From NCBI RefSeq assembly GCF_030406405.1, contig NZ_JAUEPL010000006.1:62001-126000 (forward strand): 64,000 nt of DNA. The letters are read 5' to 3'. The notes below the pieces were generated by a model. The model worked only from the letters and a program-made list of their open reading frames with translations. It did no database searches and had not been told where the DNA came from. This DNA comes from Streptomyces ficellus (GTDB lineage: Bacteria > Actinomycetota > Actinomycetes > Streptomycetales > Streptomycetaceae). This document shows, piece by piece, positions 29,095-38,211 of the stretch. Numbering within the stretch: the stretch's first letter is position 1; every line of letters starts with the position of its first letter. A program made the translations under genes and the position numbers.

Positions 29095-32000
29095 GCCTTG
29101 CCCTCCCACAGGTACTCCAGCTCGGTGTACGCCAGCTTCCGGCCGAAGTTCTGGATGTTGTCGGCGACGTTGAGGATGAGGCAGCTCTCCTTGCCGCCGT
29201 TCAGAGGCCCACGAAGCCCGCGGCCGATCATCTGGATGTACGTGTTGGGGCTATAGGTGGGGCGAGCCACCACCACCGCGCGCACGGCCGGGGCGTCGAA
29301 ACCCTGCGTCAGCACGTTGTAGTTCGTGAGCACCTGGATCCGCCGCTTGCGGAAGGCGTCGACACGCCGATTCCGGACGCCGGTCGGCGTCTTGGCATCC
29401 ACCGAGGCCGCGCTGATGCCGCTCTCGTTGAGCAGCGCGGACAGGATCTGGGAGTGCTCGACGGAGGTCGCGAAGACGAGCACGGGCCAGTTCTGCGGCA
29501 GTCGTTCGATCTCCTCGATGATTCTCTTCGTACGGTTTACGTCCCCGGCCAGCCCATCGATCACCTCGGCGGGCAGCGTCATGCTGTTGCTGCTCCTCAC
29601 CTGCTGGATCTGGTGCGGTGTGAGGGAGTACTCACCGCCCGGAAGCTCCTTGTACTCCACCTTGGAAAGGACGCCGAGTTCCTGAAGGTGCTCGTAGGGG
29701 GCGTCGCCCTCGAAGACACCGCGATCCAGTCGCTTGTGTCCGAAGCGGGCCGCCAGACGCCGTGTCTCCTCGGTGCTCCCTCCGCGAAAGGCGGTCGCGG
29801 TCAGACCGATCAGGTGCCGAGAGGTCCGGTACTGGTCGATACCAAGTGAGTCCAGAATTTTGGTGTACGTCTTCGGCACCGCGAAGTGGGCCTCGTCGAC
29901 GACCACCGCATACGCCTCCCGCAACCAGGCGTACTGCTCGCTGTCGAGGTGGCGCGAGAGGGTGTCATCGATAGCCACGACCACCTGCGGGCCTCCCGGC
30001 GCGGGCTCCGCGGCCATGCCACCCCACATGCGGCTGATGCGGAGGCTCTGCTCGGGGCCCGACATGGACCAGACGAACTTCCAGGTCTCGATCGCCTGCT
30101 CGCACAGTTCCGCGCTCTGTGCGATCCACAGCACCGGCCCGGTGACGACGCCGTCCGCGATCGCCTGAACGGTTGCCTCGACCGCGATACGCGTCTTACC
30201 GGCACCGGTCGGGATCTGCAGCATGGCCCGCTTCTCCTCGCCCTGCACCAAGTGCTGGTACATGTTGGCGACGAGTCGCATCTGGTACGGGTGCAGGGGC
30301 AGAGGCCTGCGCGGCCCCGGAACCGTCTCGAAAGGGGGCGGAGCCTGGCTTGTCTCCTGGTCACCCGCCCACTCAGCGGGAAAGCCATACGTCTTCACGA
30401 AGGCACGGCTCGTGTGTCCGCCGGTCCACCTGTGGGGCGCGTCAAAGCCCGCCTTGGTCAGCGCGGGAGCGAGTTCGCGCAGAACCTCTTCCCCGTGGGT
30501 GGCGATAACGAGCTGAGCGACGCGAAGGTCACTCGGCGCCTCGCCGTTCAGCTCCTCGTCCGCCAGAAGGAGGCCCGGAGGAAGCTCTTCGCGCAGCCGC
30601 TCCACACCGAGGGCAAGCAGCAGCTTTCGCGCGGGATCGGGTTCACGGCGAACTTTCAGGAACCGCTCGTCCTCACGGTCCTTCTCCTGCTGCTGCAGCA
30701 GGGCACGGCACCCCTGCTCGCCCAGCCTCAACCCGAGAACCCGGTCGACGGCCAGAAGGACGTCCAACTCGTCGTCGGGACCGCAGAGGAGCACGGTGTC
30801 GCCCTCACGAGCCTCGACGAGTGGCACCTCCCGCTTTCCCTCTGCGGTGCGGATCACCCTGGCCAGATGGGAACAGTGGGACAGCTGCCAGTCGGTGCCA
30901 CGGGCCAGCCGCTGCCGCAGTCGCGGGTAGAGGTCGGTGAGTGGGGTCGGCGTGCCCAACGGGACTGCTTCGAGCTCCTCCTTGAGGAGCTCGGCCGGGG
31001 CACGCAGGTCCGTGTCGCCGACCAGGCGCGCAGCGTCTTCGGCATCGAGCACCAGCAGCGCCGGCACCTTCTCGCGCCGCAGGATGCGGTACTGCTCCCG
31101 GTCGGCGGCTACCGCGATCTCCTCGTCGGGGCGAAGGGCCCACTCGTCGCCCACCTGGCAACGGGTGAGGGGGTGGCGGGCCCAGAACTCCTCGTCCTGA
31201 GGGACCCGGGTCATCAGGGCGTAGGCGCGGCCGATGAAATCGGCATCCTCACTGACGAGCGCGCGTTGCACGAGCTCCTCCCAGAGGGCCTCCGGGACGG
31301 TCTCGATGTCGTCGGTGAGGGCGAGCACCTGTGCGATCCCTCCGCTGACCTGCGCTACCGGCAGGAGGTCACCGTCGACCGCAATTCCGGGGCCGACGCA
31401 CTCGGCCGGCTTGCGGATCCCCAACGAGGTGGGCACTGCGCCGCATCGCTTCAGCATCCAGGCGAGGGGTGAGCGGACCTGCTTCTCCGTGCTGCGACTG
31501 CCACCCTGGACGGTCCAGTTCTGCACCGCGCCGTGTGGGGGAAGGTGCTTCACGAAGGCGGCTCGTCCCGCCTCGGAGAGCTGCGGGAGCAGATGGAGCG
31601 GACCGGCGGGATTCGCACCGTTCCACCGCATGCTGCGCTGCATGGGCGGTCGCTGCCCCTCCTTCACCAACTTCTGGGCGTACAGCTTGTACACCTGGTC
31701 GGTGTAGGTCTCGAACCAGGCGTCCTTGCGAGGGTCCCAGTCGATCGTGGGCCGGTCGACAGCGCCCAGATCGCGCAGGACCGCGATGTCGGCACTGTGG
31801 AACTCGGGGTCGATCAGCAGCTCCCGGTCGCGGGAACGGTCGGTCGGCAGGTCGGCCGGCACCACGGGGCCTGCCAGGAGTGCGTCCCGGATCGGCCGGA
31901 ACGCCCCGTCCGCCGTTCGGATCTTCAGGAGTCGTCGGGGATCGTCGACCTTCGCACGGATCACGCCGACGGCCCGCCCGCCGCCGGCCTGCCGGGTCAA

Positions 32001-33803
32001 CCGCCAGAAATCCTCCCAGTCGGCATTCCCGTAGCGTCCGAAGCCGACGTCGAGCACGGCTTTGAGGCGCCCTTCGGCGTCCGCCTCGCGGATGCCCAAC
32101 TCCTCCAGCGCGTGGCGTGCGTCGGAGTCCGCGGCGATGTCCGGGTGGGCGTAGACCAGGTCGTCCCGCAACCCCTGGCCACCCGCCGGGCTGCGCCGGT
32201 ATACCTTGCCGCGGACGGGGGCGACCAGGTCTCCCCGCTCGGTGAGGAGGATGCGGGCCCGCGTCGCCTCAGCTGCCTGCTCGGCGGCCCCGACCGCCTC
32301 CATGTCCGCGGCGATGCGCAACGCCAGGGCGGAGGCGGTGGCGGACCGGTCGGACACCAGGGCCTCCAGCCATTCGGTGACGTCGGTGGCTTCGCCGGCT
32401 CCGGCGCGGAGCATGATGTCACGGGCGCGCGAGCGCCGCTCCCTGCTCTCCACCGAGTGGTGGCACCAGTTCACGGGCCGGCCCGGGTACGACTCCCAGA
32501 GCTGCAGCCACTTCTCGCGCAGGCCGTCCGGGTGCAGGCGAAGCTCCTTGGGCTTGCGCAACACACCGCGCTGGTCGGGCAGCGACGGCTGGGCCGCCGC
32601 GACGGCCAGGACCTCGGCGCTCAGCATCTCGTCGCCCCACTGTGAGGCCTCACGACCACGGGCGGTCAGCAGCGTCAGGTAGGAGCCGGGATCGTCGGAC
32701 TCGACCAGCCGCGGCAGGGAGCCGATGATCAGTTCGGCGGCCGCCTTGACGAGCTCGGCGTTGAAGTCGCTCTTCGTCAGGTTCTGCCGGTCCTCTGGGG
32801 TTTTCCAGGGGGCGTTGAGGATGCCGGTGAGTGTCGTGTCGTAGTGGGTGGGGAAGAAGGCCCAGAAGCTGCCGCGCTTCTTCCGTGCCTCGACCCCCTT
32901 TCCGGGTACCGCCCACGAGATGCGGATGATTGGGCGCTCATGCAGCTCGCCCGCCGTCTTCTGGGACTCGGCGGTCGGCGCGTGGTCCAGGTGGAAGACA
33001 TCCCACCGCTCGTTGCGGGACTCCTTGCCGTTGGTCTCCTCGATAACCCGATGTTCGATGTCATTGGTGTGCTGCCTCAGCACGCGCACGAGCCGCTGGC
33101 CCTCCCGGCGATCCTCCAACACAACGGAGGCGACGTGCGAGGAGAAGAGCATGAAGTGGGCGGGAAAAACGCGCAGGTCGTTCCCGAGTCGGCGCTCCGC
33201 GCCCTCGTGCAGGGGAAGAACGACGGCCGTGCTCGCCCAACGCATCAGCTCATCGAGCACTTGGTCCTGCCGGCGATCCGCTGCCAGATCGAGGGGCTGC
33301 GCCATCCGCAGCACCGGCGTCTCGTCCTGCTCCGAAAGCTGCGGCACAACCTCTCGGATGCGCTCGGCGGACCAGGCCCTGTCGAAGCCGAAGGAGCCCG
33401 AGGTGCTGTAGAAGCGCGGCGTGTCGGAAACGCTCAGCACGGATTTCACGCCGACGCCGAAGCGACCGATCTGCCCACCTCGCTTGCGGGAGACGGCCAT
33501 GCGCAGGATCGTGTCGGCACCCTCGGGGGAGACCGGGTTGCCGGTGTTGGCGCAGTATAGGTGGTGGTCGGTCAGCAGGACATGGATGCGTCCGCCTTCC
33601 GCGACCTCCTGGGTCTCATCGGCGCCGTTCTGCACCAGCTCGTATATCTGCCGCTCGCCGTATCCCCCCTGCGTGATGCGACGTTCGTTGTTCGCGTGCT
33701 CCTGCACATGCCCCGGATCGGCGCGGTAGACCTCCAGGATGCGCCGGGACTGAGCGAGGACGGTTCCGATGACGTCTGTGGCACCGGACAGAGCGTTGCT
33801 CAT
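29091..33803 (-). CDS. Sacsin-type GHKL ATPase fused to an SF2 helicase
   Basis: A 1570-residue protein. The N-terminal 230 residues form an Hsp90-like GHKL ATPase of the sacsin type: N box GGYGERQIYELVQNGADET, then HLYCANTGNPVS and GRFGVGVKSVLSVSD. About 900 residues without a recognised domain follow. The C-terminal 400 residues are a DEAD/DEAH helicase: HPYQMRLVANMYQHL (Q-motif-like), Walker A IPTGAGKTRIAVEA (about 1200), VVDEAHFAVP, GLTATAFRG, NVLTQGFDAPAVRAVVV and QMIGRGLRGP. It heads the four-gene leftward operon. The ATP-driven clamp plus helicase suggests DNA translocation coupled to sensing. Not a known DISARM subunit that I recognise. Confidence 0.85.
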   Translation of the reverse strand: MSNALSGATDVIGTVLAQSRRILEVYRADPGHVQEHANNERRITQGGYGERQIYELVQNGADETQEVAEGGRIHVLLTDHHLYCANTGNPVSPEGADTILRMAVSRKRGGQIGRFGVGVKSVLSVSDTPRFYSTSGSFGFDRAWSAERIREVVPQLSEQDETPVLRMAQPLDLAADRRQDQVLDELMRWASTAVVLPLHEGAERRLGNDLRVFPAHFMLFSSHVASVVLEDRREGQRLVRVLRQHTNDIEHRVIEETNGKESRNERWDVFHLDHAPTAESQKTAGELHERPIIRISWAVPGKGVEARKKRGSFWAFFPTHYDTTLTGILNAPWKTPEDRQNLTKSDFNAELVKAAAELIIGSLPRLVESDDPGSYLTLLTARGREASQWGDEMLSAEVLAVAAAQPSLPDQRGVLRKPKELRLHPDGLREKWLQLWESYPGRPVNWCHHSVESRERRSRARDIMLRAGAGEATDVTEWLEALVSDRSATASALALRIAADMEAVGAAEQAAEATRARILLTERGDLVAPVRGKVYRRSPAGGQGLRDDLVYAHPDIAADSDARHALEELGIREADAEGRLKAVLDVGFGRYGNADWEDFWRLTRQAGGGRAVGVIRAKVDDPRRLLKIRTADGAFRPIRDALLAGPVVPADLPTDRSRDRELLIDPEFHSADIAVLRDLGAVDRPTIDWDPRKDAWFETYTDQVYKLYAQKLVKEGQRPPMQRSMRWNGANPAGPLHLLPQLSEAGRAAFVKHLPPHGAVQNWTVQGGSRSTEKQVRSPLAWMLKRCGAVPTSLGIRKPAECVGPGIAVDGDLLPVAQVSGGIAQVLALTDDIETVPEALWEELVQRALVSEDADFIGRAYALMTRVPQDEEFWARHPLTRCQVGDEWALRPDEEIAVAADREQYRILRREKVPALLVLDAEDAARLVGDTDLRAPAELLKEELEAVPLGTPTPLTDLYPRLRQRLARGTDWQLSHCSHLARVIRTAEGKREVPLVEAREGDTVLLCGPDDELDVLLAVDRVLGLRLGEQGCRALLQQQEKDREDERFLKVRREPDPARKLLLALGVERLREELPPGLLLADEELNGEAPSDLRVAQLVIATHGEEVLRELAPALTKAGFDAPHRWTGGHTSRAFVKTYGFPAEWAGDQETSQAPPPFETVPGPRRPLPLHPYQMRLVANMYQHLVQGEEKRAMLQIPTGAGKTRIAVEATVQAIADGVVTGPVLWIAQSAELCEQAIETWKFVWSMSGPEQSLRISRMWGGMAAEPAPGGPQVVVAIDDTLSRHLDSEQYAWLREAYAVVVDEAHFAVPKTYTKILDSLGIDQYRTSRHLIGLTATAFRGGSTEETRRLAARFGHKRLDRGVFEGDAPYEHLQELGVLSKVEYKELPGGEYSLTPHQIQQVRSSNSMTLPAEVIDGLAGDVNRTKRIIEEIERLPQNWPVLVFATSVEHSQILSALLNESGISAASVDAKTPTGVRNRRVDAFRKRRIQVLTNYNVLTQGFDAPAVRAVVVARPTYSPNTYIQMIGRGLRGPLNGGKESCLILNVADNIQNFGRKLAYTELEYLWEGKA

Positions 33804-34204
33804 GTGGTGGGTGACTCCCGGGTCGAAAGGGACGAAAGCGGGGTCGAGCGGCGACAACGGATTGACCGTTCTCGAAGGCAACATGGAGCAGCAAGCTGGC
33901 GGTGGGGGGGGAGGTCCGGCGTCGTTCACCACGATGGTTGCGAGGTGGAGCGCGTCGTGTGGAGGAATGCCGTCACGGCATGAGTGGACACACTCCTCCC
34001 CTTGACCGGCTGTCATCAGGGGGTGATGTGCCAGCTGCGGAAGCGAGACGTTAGCGGGCATCTGCCGGTCTGCGCAAGCAAGTTGAGGCCTGCGTCAATC
34101 ACCCATAGGACTGGTTCTCAGGGTGCGAGGACAATGAAATTATCGCAACCCCCCGCTGTCAAATGCGTCCGGTACGATGACGGGAGTCGTGAGGGGAGGC
34201 GTGG
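33804..34204. promoter_or_regulatory. Divergent promoter region of the defence island
   Basis: This 401-bp gap separates the leftward sacsin-helicase operon from the rightward HTH-GHKL operon. It holds a G-run (33901-33914) and an AT-rich patch (AATGAAATTATCGCAAC, about 34133-34149), uncommon for this genome. TACGAT near 34172-34177 fits a -10 box for the rightward operon. The HTH domain of the first rightward protein may bind here as an autoregulator; no clear operator repeat is identified. Confidence 0.45.
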
Positions 34205-36298
34205 GTGGAGATGGGCAACGAACGCGGCGAGGGGTTCGGCATATGGCTTGCACGCCAGCTGAGGCGCCAGGACATGACCCAGGCCGAGCTGGCTGCGGCA
34301 TTGGGCATCACCCGGGCCGGCGTTTCGGCGTGGATCACCGGGCGTGCCGAGCCGCGTGAGGACAAGAAGCGTGCCATCGCCGAGATCCTCGGCACCGACG
34401 AAGCCACGGTGCACCTGCGCACCGTCGACGCCCCGGCGGCCCGGCCCATCGCCTGGTACCACCGTCCCGCGCATGCCGACGGCGGACGGGAATTCGGCAA
34501 CGCCGCGGCCTTCGCGTTCGACGCGGATCTGGCCGTACTCGCACGCGAGGCCACCCAGAACAGCTTGGACGAGCGCCACGACGACGATCACCCGGTTCGT
34601 GTCCGCTACGTCCTGCACGAACTCAGTGGAGAGCATCTGCGGAGCTTCCTCGACGCGCTGGCGTGGGAGGACCTGCTGCCGCACTACGAGGTCGCCGCGG
34701 CCCAGAAGCAGAAGGTCGGGGGGGTCATTGCCGAAGGGCTGCGTGATCTACGCGAAACGGACACCCTGCTGCTTCTGCGTATCGACGACTTCAACGCGTC
34801 GGGCCTGACCGGCCCCGAGTACGGCGACGGTCGGTTCGCCGCCGTGGTGCGCCGGCAACTTGACAGCCACAAGACGAGTGGGCACGCGGGTGGATCGTAC
34901 GGATTGGGCAAGGCGACGCTGTGGGCCACTAGCAGGTTGGGTCTCGTACTGATCAACAGCACTCTTTCCACGCCGCATGAGGGGCGTCGTGAGCGACGTG
35001 TGATCGGCCGTCTCGACCTGCCGTGGCGAGAAGTGGACGGGCAGGCATACGCGGGGCCGGCCTGGCTGGGGGAGGAGGACACCGACCCCGAGTTCAAGGG
35101 TGTGTCCCGGTCCTGGTGGGCGGATGAGCGGACCACGGAACGACTGCACCTCAGTAGGGTCGGTTCCGACCCGGGGACTTCGTTCCTGGTGGTCGGTGCG
35201 CACGATGCGGCGGGCGACGCGGGGACCGTGCAGGAGATGCACGACAAAATCGTCCGATCGCTGGCGGAGAACTTCTGGGCAGCGATGACCCACGGCGAGG
35301 CCACGGCCCCCATCATGGAGGCATCGGTCACCACCTTGCGGAACGGCCAGGTGCTGATCAAGGAGGAGCGCGTCGACCCGCACGCGCATGAGCCCGCACG
35401 CTGCCGTGCCCTGAAGGCCTATTTGGACGGCGGGACGGTCGACCACCTCGCGGGGCCCGAACAAGTGGCTCTCGCCCATGTGCCCCTCACCGTTCCTCCC
35501 CTGCGTGGTGACAAGGGCCCGGGAGTGGACCACCGAGCCGTTCTGCTGGTGACTCCTGCCGACGACGCCGACACCAAGCCCAACCACCTCGTCTGCATGC
35601 GCGGTAATCGCATGACGGTGAGCGTCCGCCGGGTACCCGACCTTCCCATGGGGACGAACCCGTTCCAGGCCGTTCTTCTCGCCGGCCATGCCACAGGCGC
35701 CAGAACCGAGGACGCCGACCTCGCCGAAGCATTCCTGCGCGCGTCCGAGCCGCCGGAGCACGACGACTGGAACAGGACGGAGGAGCTCGCCGCCCGCTAC
35801 GCACGCGGAGCCCTGAGCCGGATCCGCGACTTCCGCCGCGAGATGAACACGGTGGTCCGACATCTGGTCGCACGACGAGAGCAAAAGACCGGTGGCGGCC
35901 CAGCGGTCCTGCGCGAGCTGTTGCGACTGGACGGCGGTGGTACGTCCGCCGGCCGTCGCATCGACAGCCACCCCACCGTACGGAACGTCGATGGGGAGTT
36001 GGACTCCTCCGGGGCCTGGCGGGTCCGTGTAGAGGTGAAGCTGCCTCCGCGAGACGATGCCTGGGTGATGATGCCCGTGGCGAAGTTCGACGTACGCTCC
36101 GGCAGCAAGCCGAGCGTTCGGTGGGCAGAGCTCGTAGCCGGTGAGAACTGTCATGTGGAGAACGGCCATCTGCGCTTCGACGCGAGGATGAGCACGGCTT
36201 CCTTCAGCGGGGTCACGGATGTCGCGAGCCATCCGGTGCCCGCGGAGATGGCACGCCTCGTGATCGATCTCCAGAAGGCCAGGAGTGGCGCCGCATGA
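34205..36298 (+). CDS. Xre-type HTH fused to a GHKL-like ATPase
   Basis: A 697-residue protein. Residues about 10-60 form a lambda-repressor-type HTH (MTQAELAAALGITRAGVSAW, with GRAEPRED). The next region has LAREATQNSLDERHDDD (about 112), like the N box of GHKL ATPases, then LLLLRIDDFNASGL and AGGSYGLGKATLWATSRLGL (about 229), like the lid glycine box. The C-terminal part has no recognised domain. The start has GGGGAGG 5 bases upstream. It overlaps the next gene by ATGA. A role in sensing or silencing the island is plausible; GHKL proteins also occur in MutL/MORC-like restriction systems. Confidence 0.8.
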   Translation: MEMGNERGEGFGIWLARQLRRQDMTQAELAAALGITRAGVSAWITGRAEPREDKKRAIAEILGTDEATVHLRTVDAPAARPIAWYHRPAHADGGREFGNAAAFAFDADLAVLAREATQNSLDERHDDDHPVRVRYVLHELSGEHLRSFLDALAWEDLLPHYEVAAAQKQKVGGVIAEGLRDLRETDTLLLLRIDDFNASGLTGPEYGDGRFAAVVRRQLDSHKTSGHAGGSYGLGKATLWATSRLGLVLINSTLSTPHEGRRERRVIGRLDLPWREVDGQAYAGPAWLGEEDTDPEFKGVSRSWWADERTTERLHLSRVGSDPGTSFLVVGAHDAAGDAGTVQEMHDKIVRSLAENFWAAMTHGEATAPIMEASVTTLRNGQVLIKEERVDPHAHEPARCRALKAYLDGGTVDHLAGPEQVALAHVPLTVPPLRGDKGPGVDHRAVLLVTPADDADTKPNHLVCMRGNRMTVSVRRVPDLPMGTNPFQAVLLAGHATGARTEDADLAEAFLRASEPPEHDDWNRTEELAARYARGALSRIRDFRREMNTVVRHLVARREQKTGGGPAVLRELLRLDGGGTSAGRRIDSHPTVRNVDGELDSSGAWRVRVEVKLPPRDDAWVMMPVAKFDVRSGSKPSVRWAELVAGENCHVENGHLRFDARMSTASFSGVTDVASHPVPAEMARLVIDLQKARSGAA

Positions 36299-37272
36299 AA
36301 ACCTTGATGCCCTACGCCACTCTCGCCGGTGAAGTGACGTTCAAGGTCGCCGCAGCCAAGCTCGACGGTCGGGACCTGCCGTTGAGCATGCTCTCGCAAC
36401 AGGAACGCGTCGTCGCCCTGCACCAGGTGGAGCGCCAGAAGTGGGATGAGGCGCGCCTGGATCTGCGCGTCCGGATCCCGGAGGCCGAACTCGCCGAGGG
36501 GCCTTGGTCCGACGTGGTCTGCGTCGCTGTCCTCACCGAAGGTGTCAGCAACCTCCGTACCGTCACGCGACTCAACCGCTCGGCGGACGGCACCTGGGTC
36601 GGCAGCCCGACCTTGGCTCGCGATGCGTGTCGCACCCGCGCCGAGCTCTCTGTGAGTGTCGTCGCCACCGTCGACGGCGTTCCAGGGCGCATCATCGGGG
36701 GATCAGAGGAGAACTGGCTCGTCGATGTGCTGGCGCGCAAGCCCGTGCGCCAGCGTGAACTCCACATCAACGAGGTCGACTTCGGTGAGAACCAAAAGCC
36801 GTATGAGTGGCTGCACGCCTTCAAGGACGCCCCCTGGCTGGTGGAGACCTCCGGCGACATGCCCACCGTGCACCTGAACACCGGGTTCGAGGGGATCACG
36901 GAGCTGCTCGGCTCCGGGGGCAGCACCATGGAGAAGGCCGTGCGTGGCTTGATCGCCGCTCAGATCGCAACCGAGGCGTGGACGGCCATGTTTCACTCGG
37001 CAGTGAGCGACATCGAGGTGGCGGAGGACGGTTCGCTGGAGTGGCCCAGTGGTTGGCGTGACTGGGTGCTGCGCGCCATGCTCCCCGATGTCCTGCCCGA
37101 TCTGTCCCCCGCCGACGCTCTGTCGGAGATCCACTCGCGCAGAGTGGAGACCTCCGGCTGGAACGAGCTGCAGCCTCGTATCCAGTACGCGGCGTCACGG
37201 CGGGCGCGAGTCGCCAAGAATCTCGGAACCGCGATCCGCGAGCTCGACCGTTCCGACGAAGGAGACCAGTGA
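36295..37272 (+). CDS. Conserved island protein of unknown function
   Basis: A 325-residue protein. I do not recognise a domain. It begins MKTLMPYATLAGEVTF, has alternating beta-like segments in the first 150 residues (LDLRVRIPEAELAEGPWSDV, CRTRAELSVSVVATVDG) and a helical second half with TMEKAVRGLIAAQIATEAW and NELQPRIQYAASRR. It overlaps the upstream HTH-GHKL gene by four bases (ATGA) and the downstream gene by one base. Such tight packing says the three products act together. No catalytic motif (PD-(D/E)XK, HxKx4D or HNH) is visible. Confidence 0.8.
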   Translation: MKTLMPYATLAGEVTFKVAAAKLDGRDLPLSMLSQQERVVALHQVERQKWDEARLDLRVRIPEAELAEGPWSDVVCVAVLTEGVSNLRTVTRLNRSADGTWVGSPTLARDACRTRAELSVSVVATVDGVPGRIIGGSEENWLVDVLARKPVRQRELHINEVDFGENQKPYEWLHAFKDAPWLVETSGDMPTVHLNTGFEGITELLGSGGSTMEKAVRGLIAAQIATEAWTAMFHSAVSDIEVAEDGSLEWPSGWRDWVLRAMLPDVLPDLSPADALSEIHSRRVETSGWNELQPRIQYAASRRARVAKNLGTAIRELDRSDEGDQ

Positions 37273-38177
37273 TGAGTCGGCACGCCGATGACCTCCCGGA
37301 GCAGCTCGGTCTGCTCCGGGATGCCGTGGCCGCCAGGAACCTGACCCGGGGCGTACTCACCGGGCAGGAAAGCCCGCCGTTCGTCGCTCTCGCGCGTGAG
37401 GCCGAGCGCATCAAGGGGGCCGGCTCCCGATGGAACGTCCGTCCCCTGCGTGAGCTGTTCGATGATGCGCGGCGCCTCCACGACGAGTCGGGGCGGACCG
37501 GTGCGGACAGTTGGCTCGCCCCCCGGTTGCATTACACGCTGCGGCTGACGAGGGCGGAGGCGGCCGATCCCGCCCTGTGGAACTACATCGCCCTGGTTGT
37601 GGCTCCGGACTACGTCGTGTGGCGGCACCTGCCGAAGACCGCCCGTGACGGGAAGCGCCCGGCGGTCACCGCGGACCGCTTCTGCGGCCCTCACTACAAG
37701 CAGGCGTTCGCTCGCCTGTGGTGGGCCGCTGAGCTTTTCCGCGACGGCGACGATTACCGCCCGGCAGTCGCCGCGTGCCGCAACCAGGATGTGCTCAACA
37801 CCGTGCTCAGATTGGACGTCATCGATCACCGTCCGACTGCTCGTGCCGTCACCAGAATGTTGGAGGACGGGATCGTCCGCACCGGCCGAGAGGTCAATGC
37901 CTTGGCGACCGCCATCAACGCAGCGGCAAGCACGCTCATGTACGAGGTTCTCGCATCCGATGAGGGCCCCGATGCCGAGGCTTTTCGCTACTGGATGGAT
38001 GAGCTCGACATGGCCCCGCCCGCTCCTCGGAAGACGCTCCCGGCCGGGCCGGGTGACGGTGCCATACCGGAGGGAGCCGTTGACGTCATGGCCACCTACT
38101 TCGAAAAGCTCTTCGCCGAGGCCCCGGTGCGGGGCAAGGAGCCCAAGGACGCGGAGGAAGTGCCGATCGACGTCTGA
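37272..38177 (+). CDS. DUF6339-like island protein
   Basis: A 301-residue, mostly helical protein. WLAPRLHYTLRLTRAEAADP and LWNYIALVVAPDYVVWRHL, then HYKQAFARLWWAAELFRDG, resemble the DUF6339 family, whose genes occur next to modification and helicase genes. A Pro/Gly-rich linker leads to a short acidic C-terminus. AAGGAG precedes the ATG at 37272. It overlaps the upstream stop and ends 34 bases before the convergent methyltransferase gene. Function unknown. Confidence 0.75.
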   Translation: MSRHADDLPEQLGLLRDAVAARNLTRGVLTGQESPPFVALAREAERIKGAGSRWNVRPLRELFDDARRLHDESGRTGADSWLAPRLHYTLRLTRAEAADPALWNYIALVVAPDYVVWRHLPKTARDGKRPAVTADRFCGPHYKQAFARLWWAAELFRDGDDYRPAVAACRNQDVLNTVLRLDVIDHRPTARAVTRMLEDGIVRTGREVNALATAINAAASTLMYEVLASDEGPDAEAFRYWMDELDMAPPAPRKTLPAGPGDGAIPEGAVDVMATYFEKLFAEAPVRGKEPKDAEEVPIDV

Positions 38178-38211
38178 AGGACGCTGCCCTCCGCGGTGCC
38201 CGACCGGCGCG

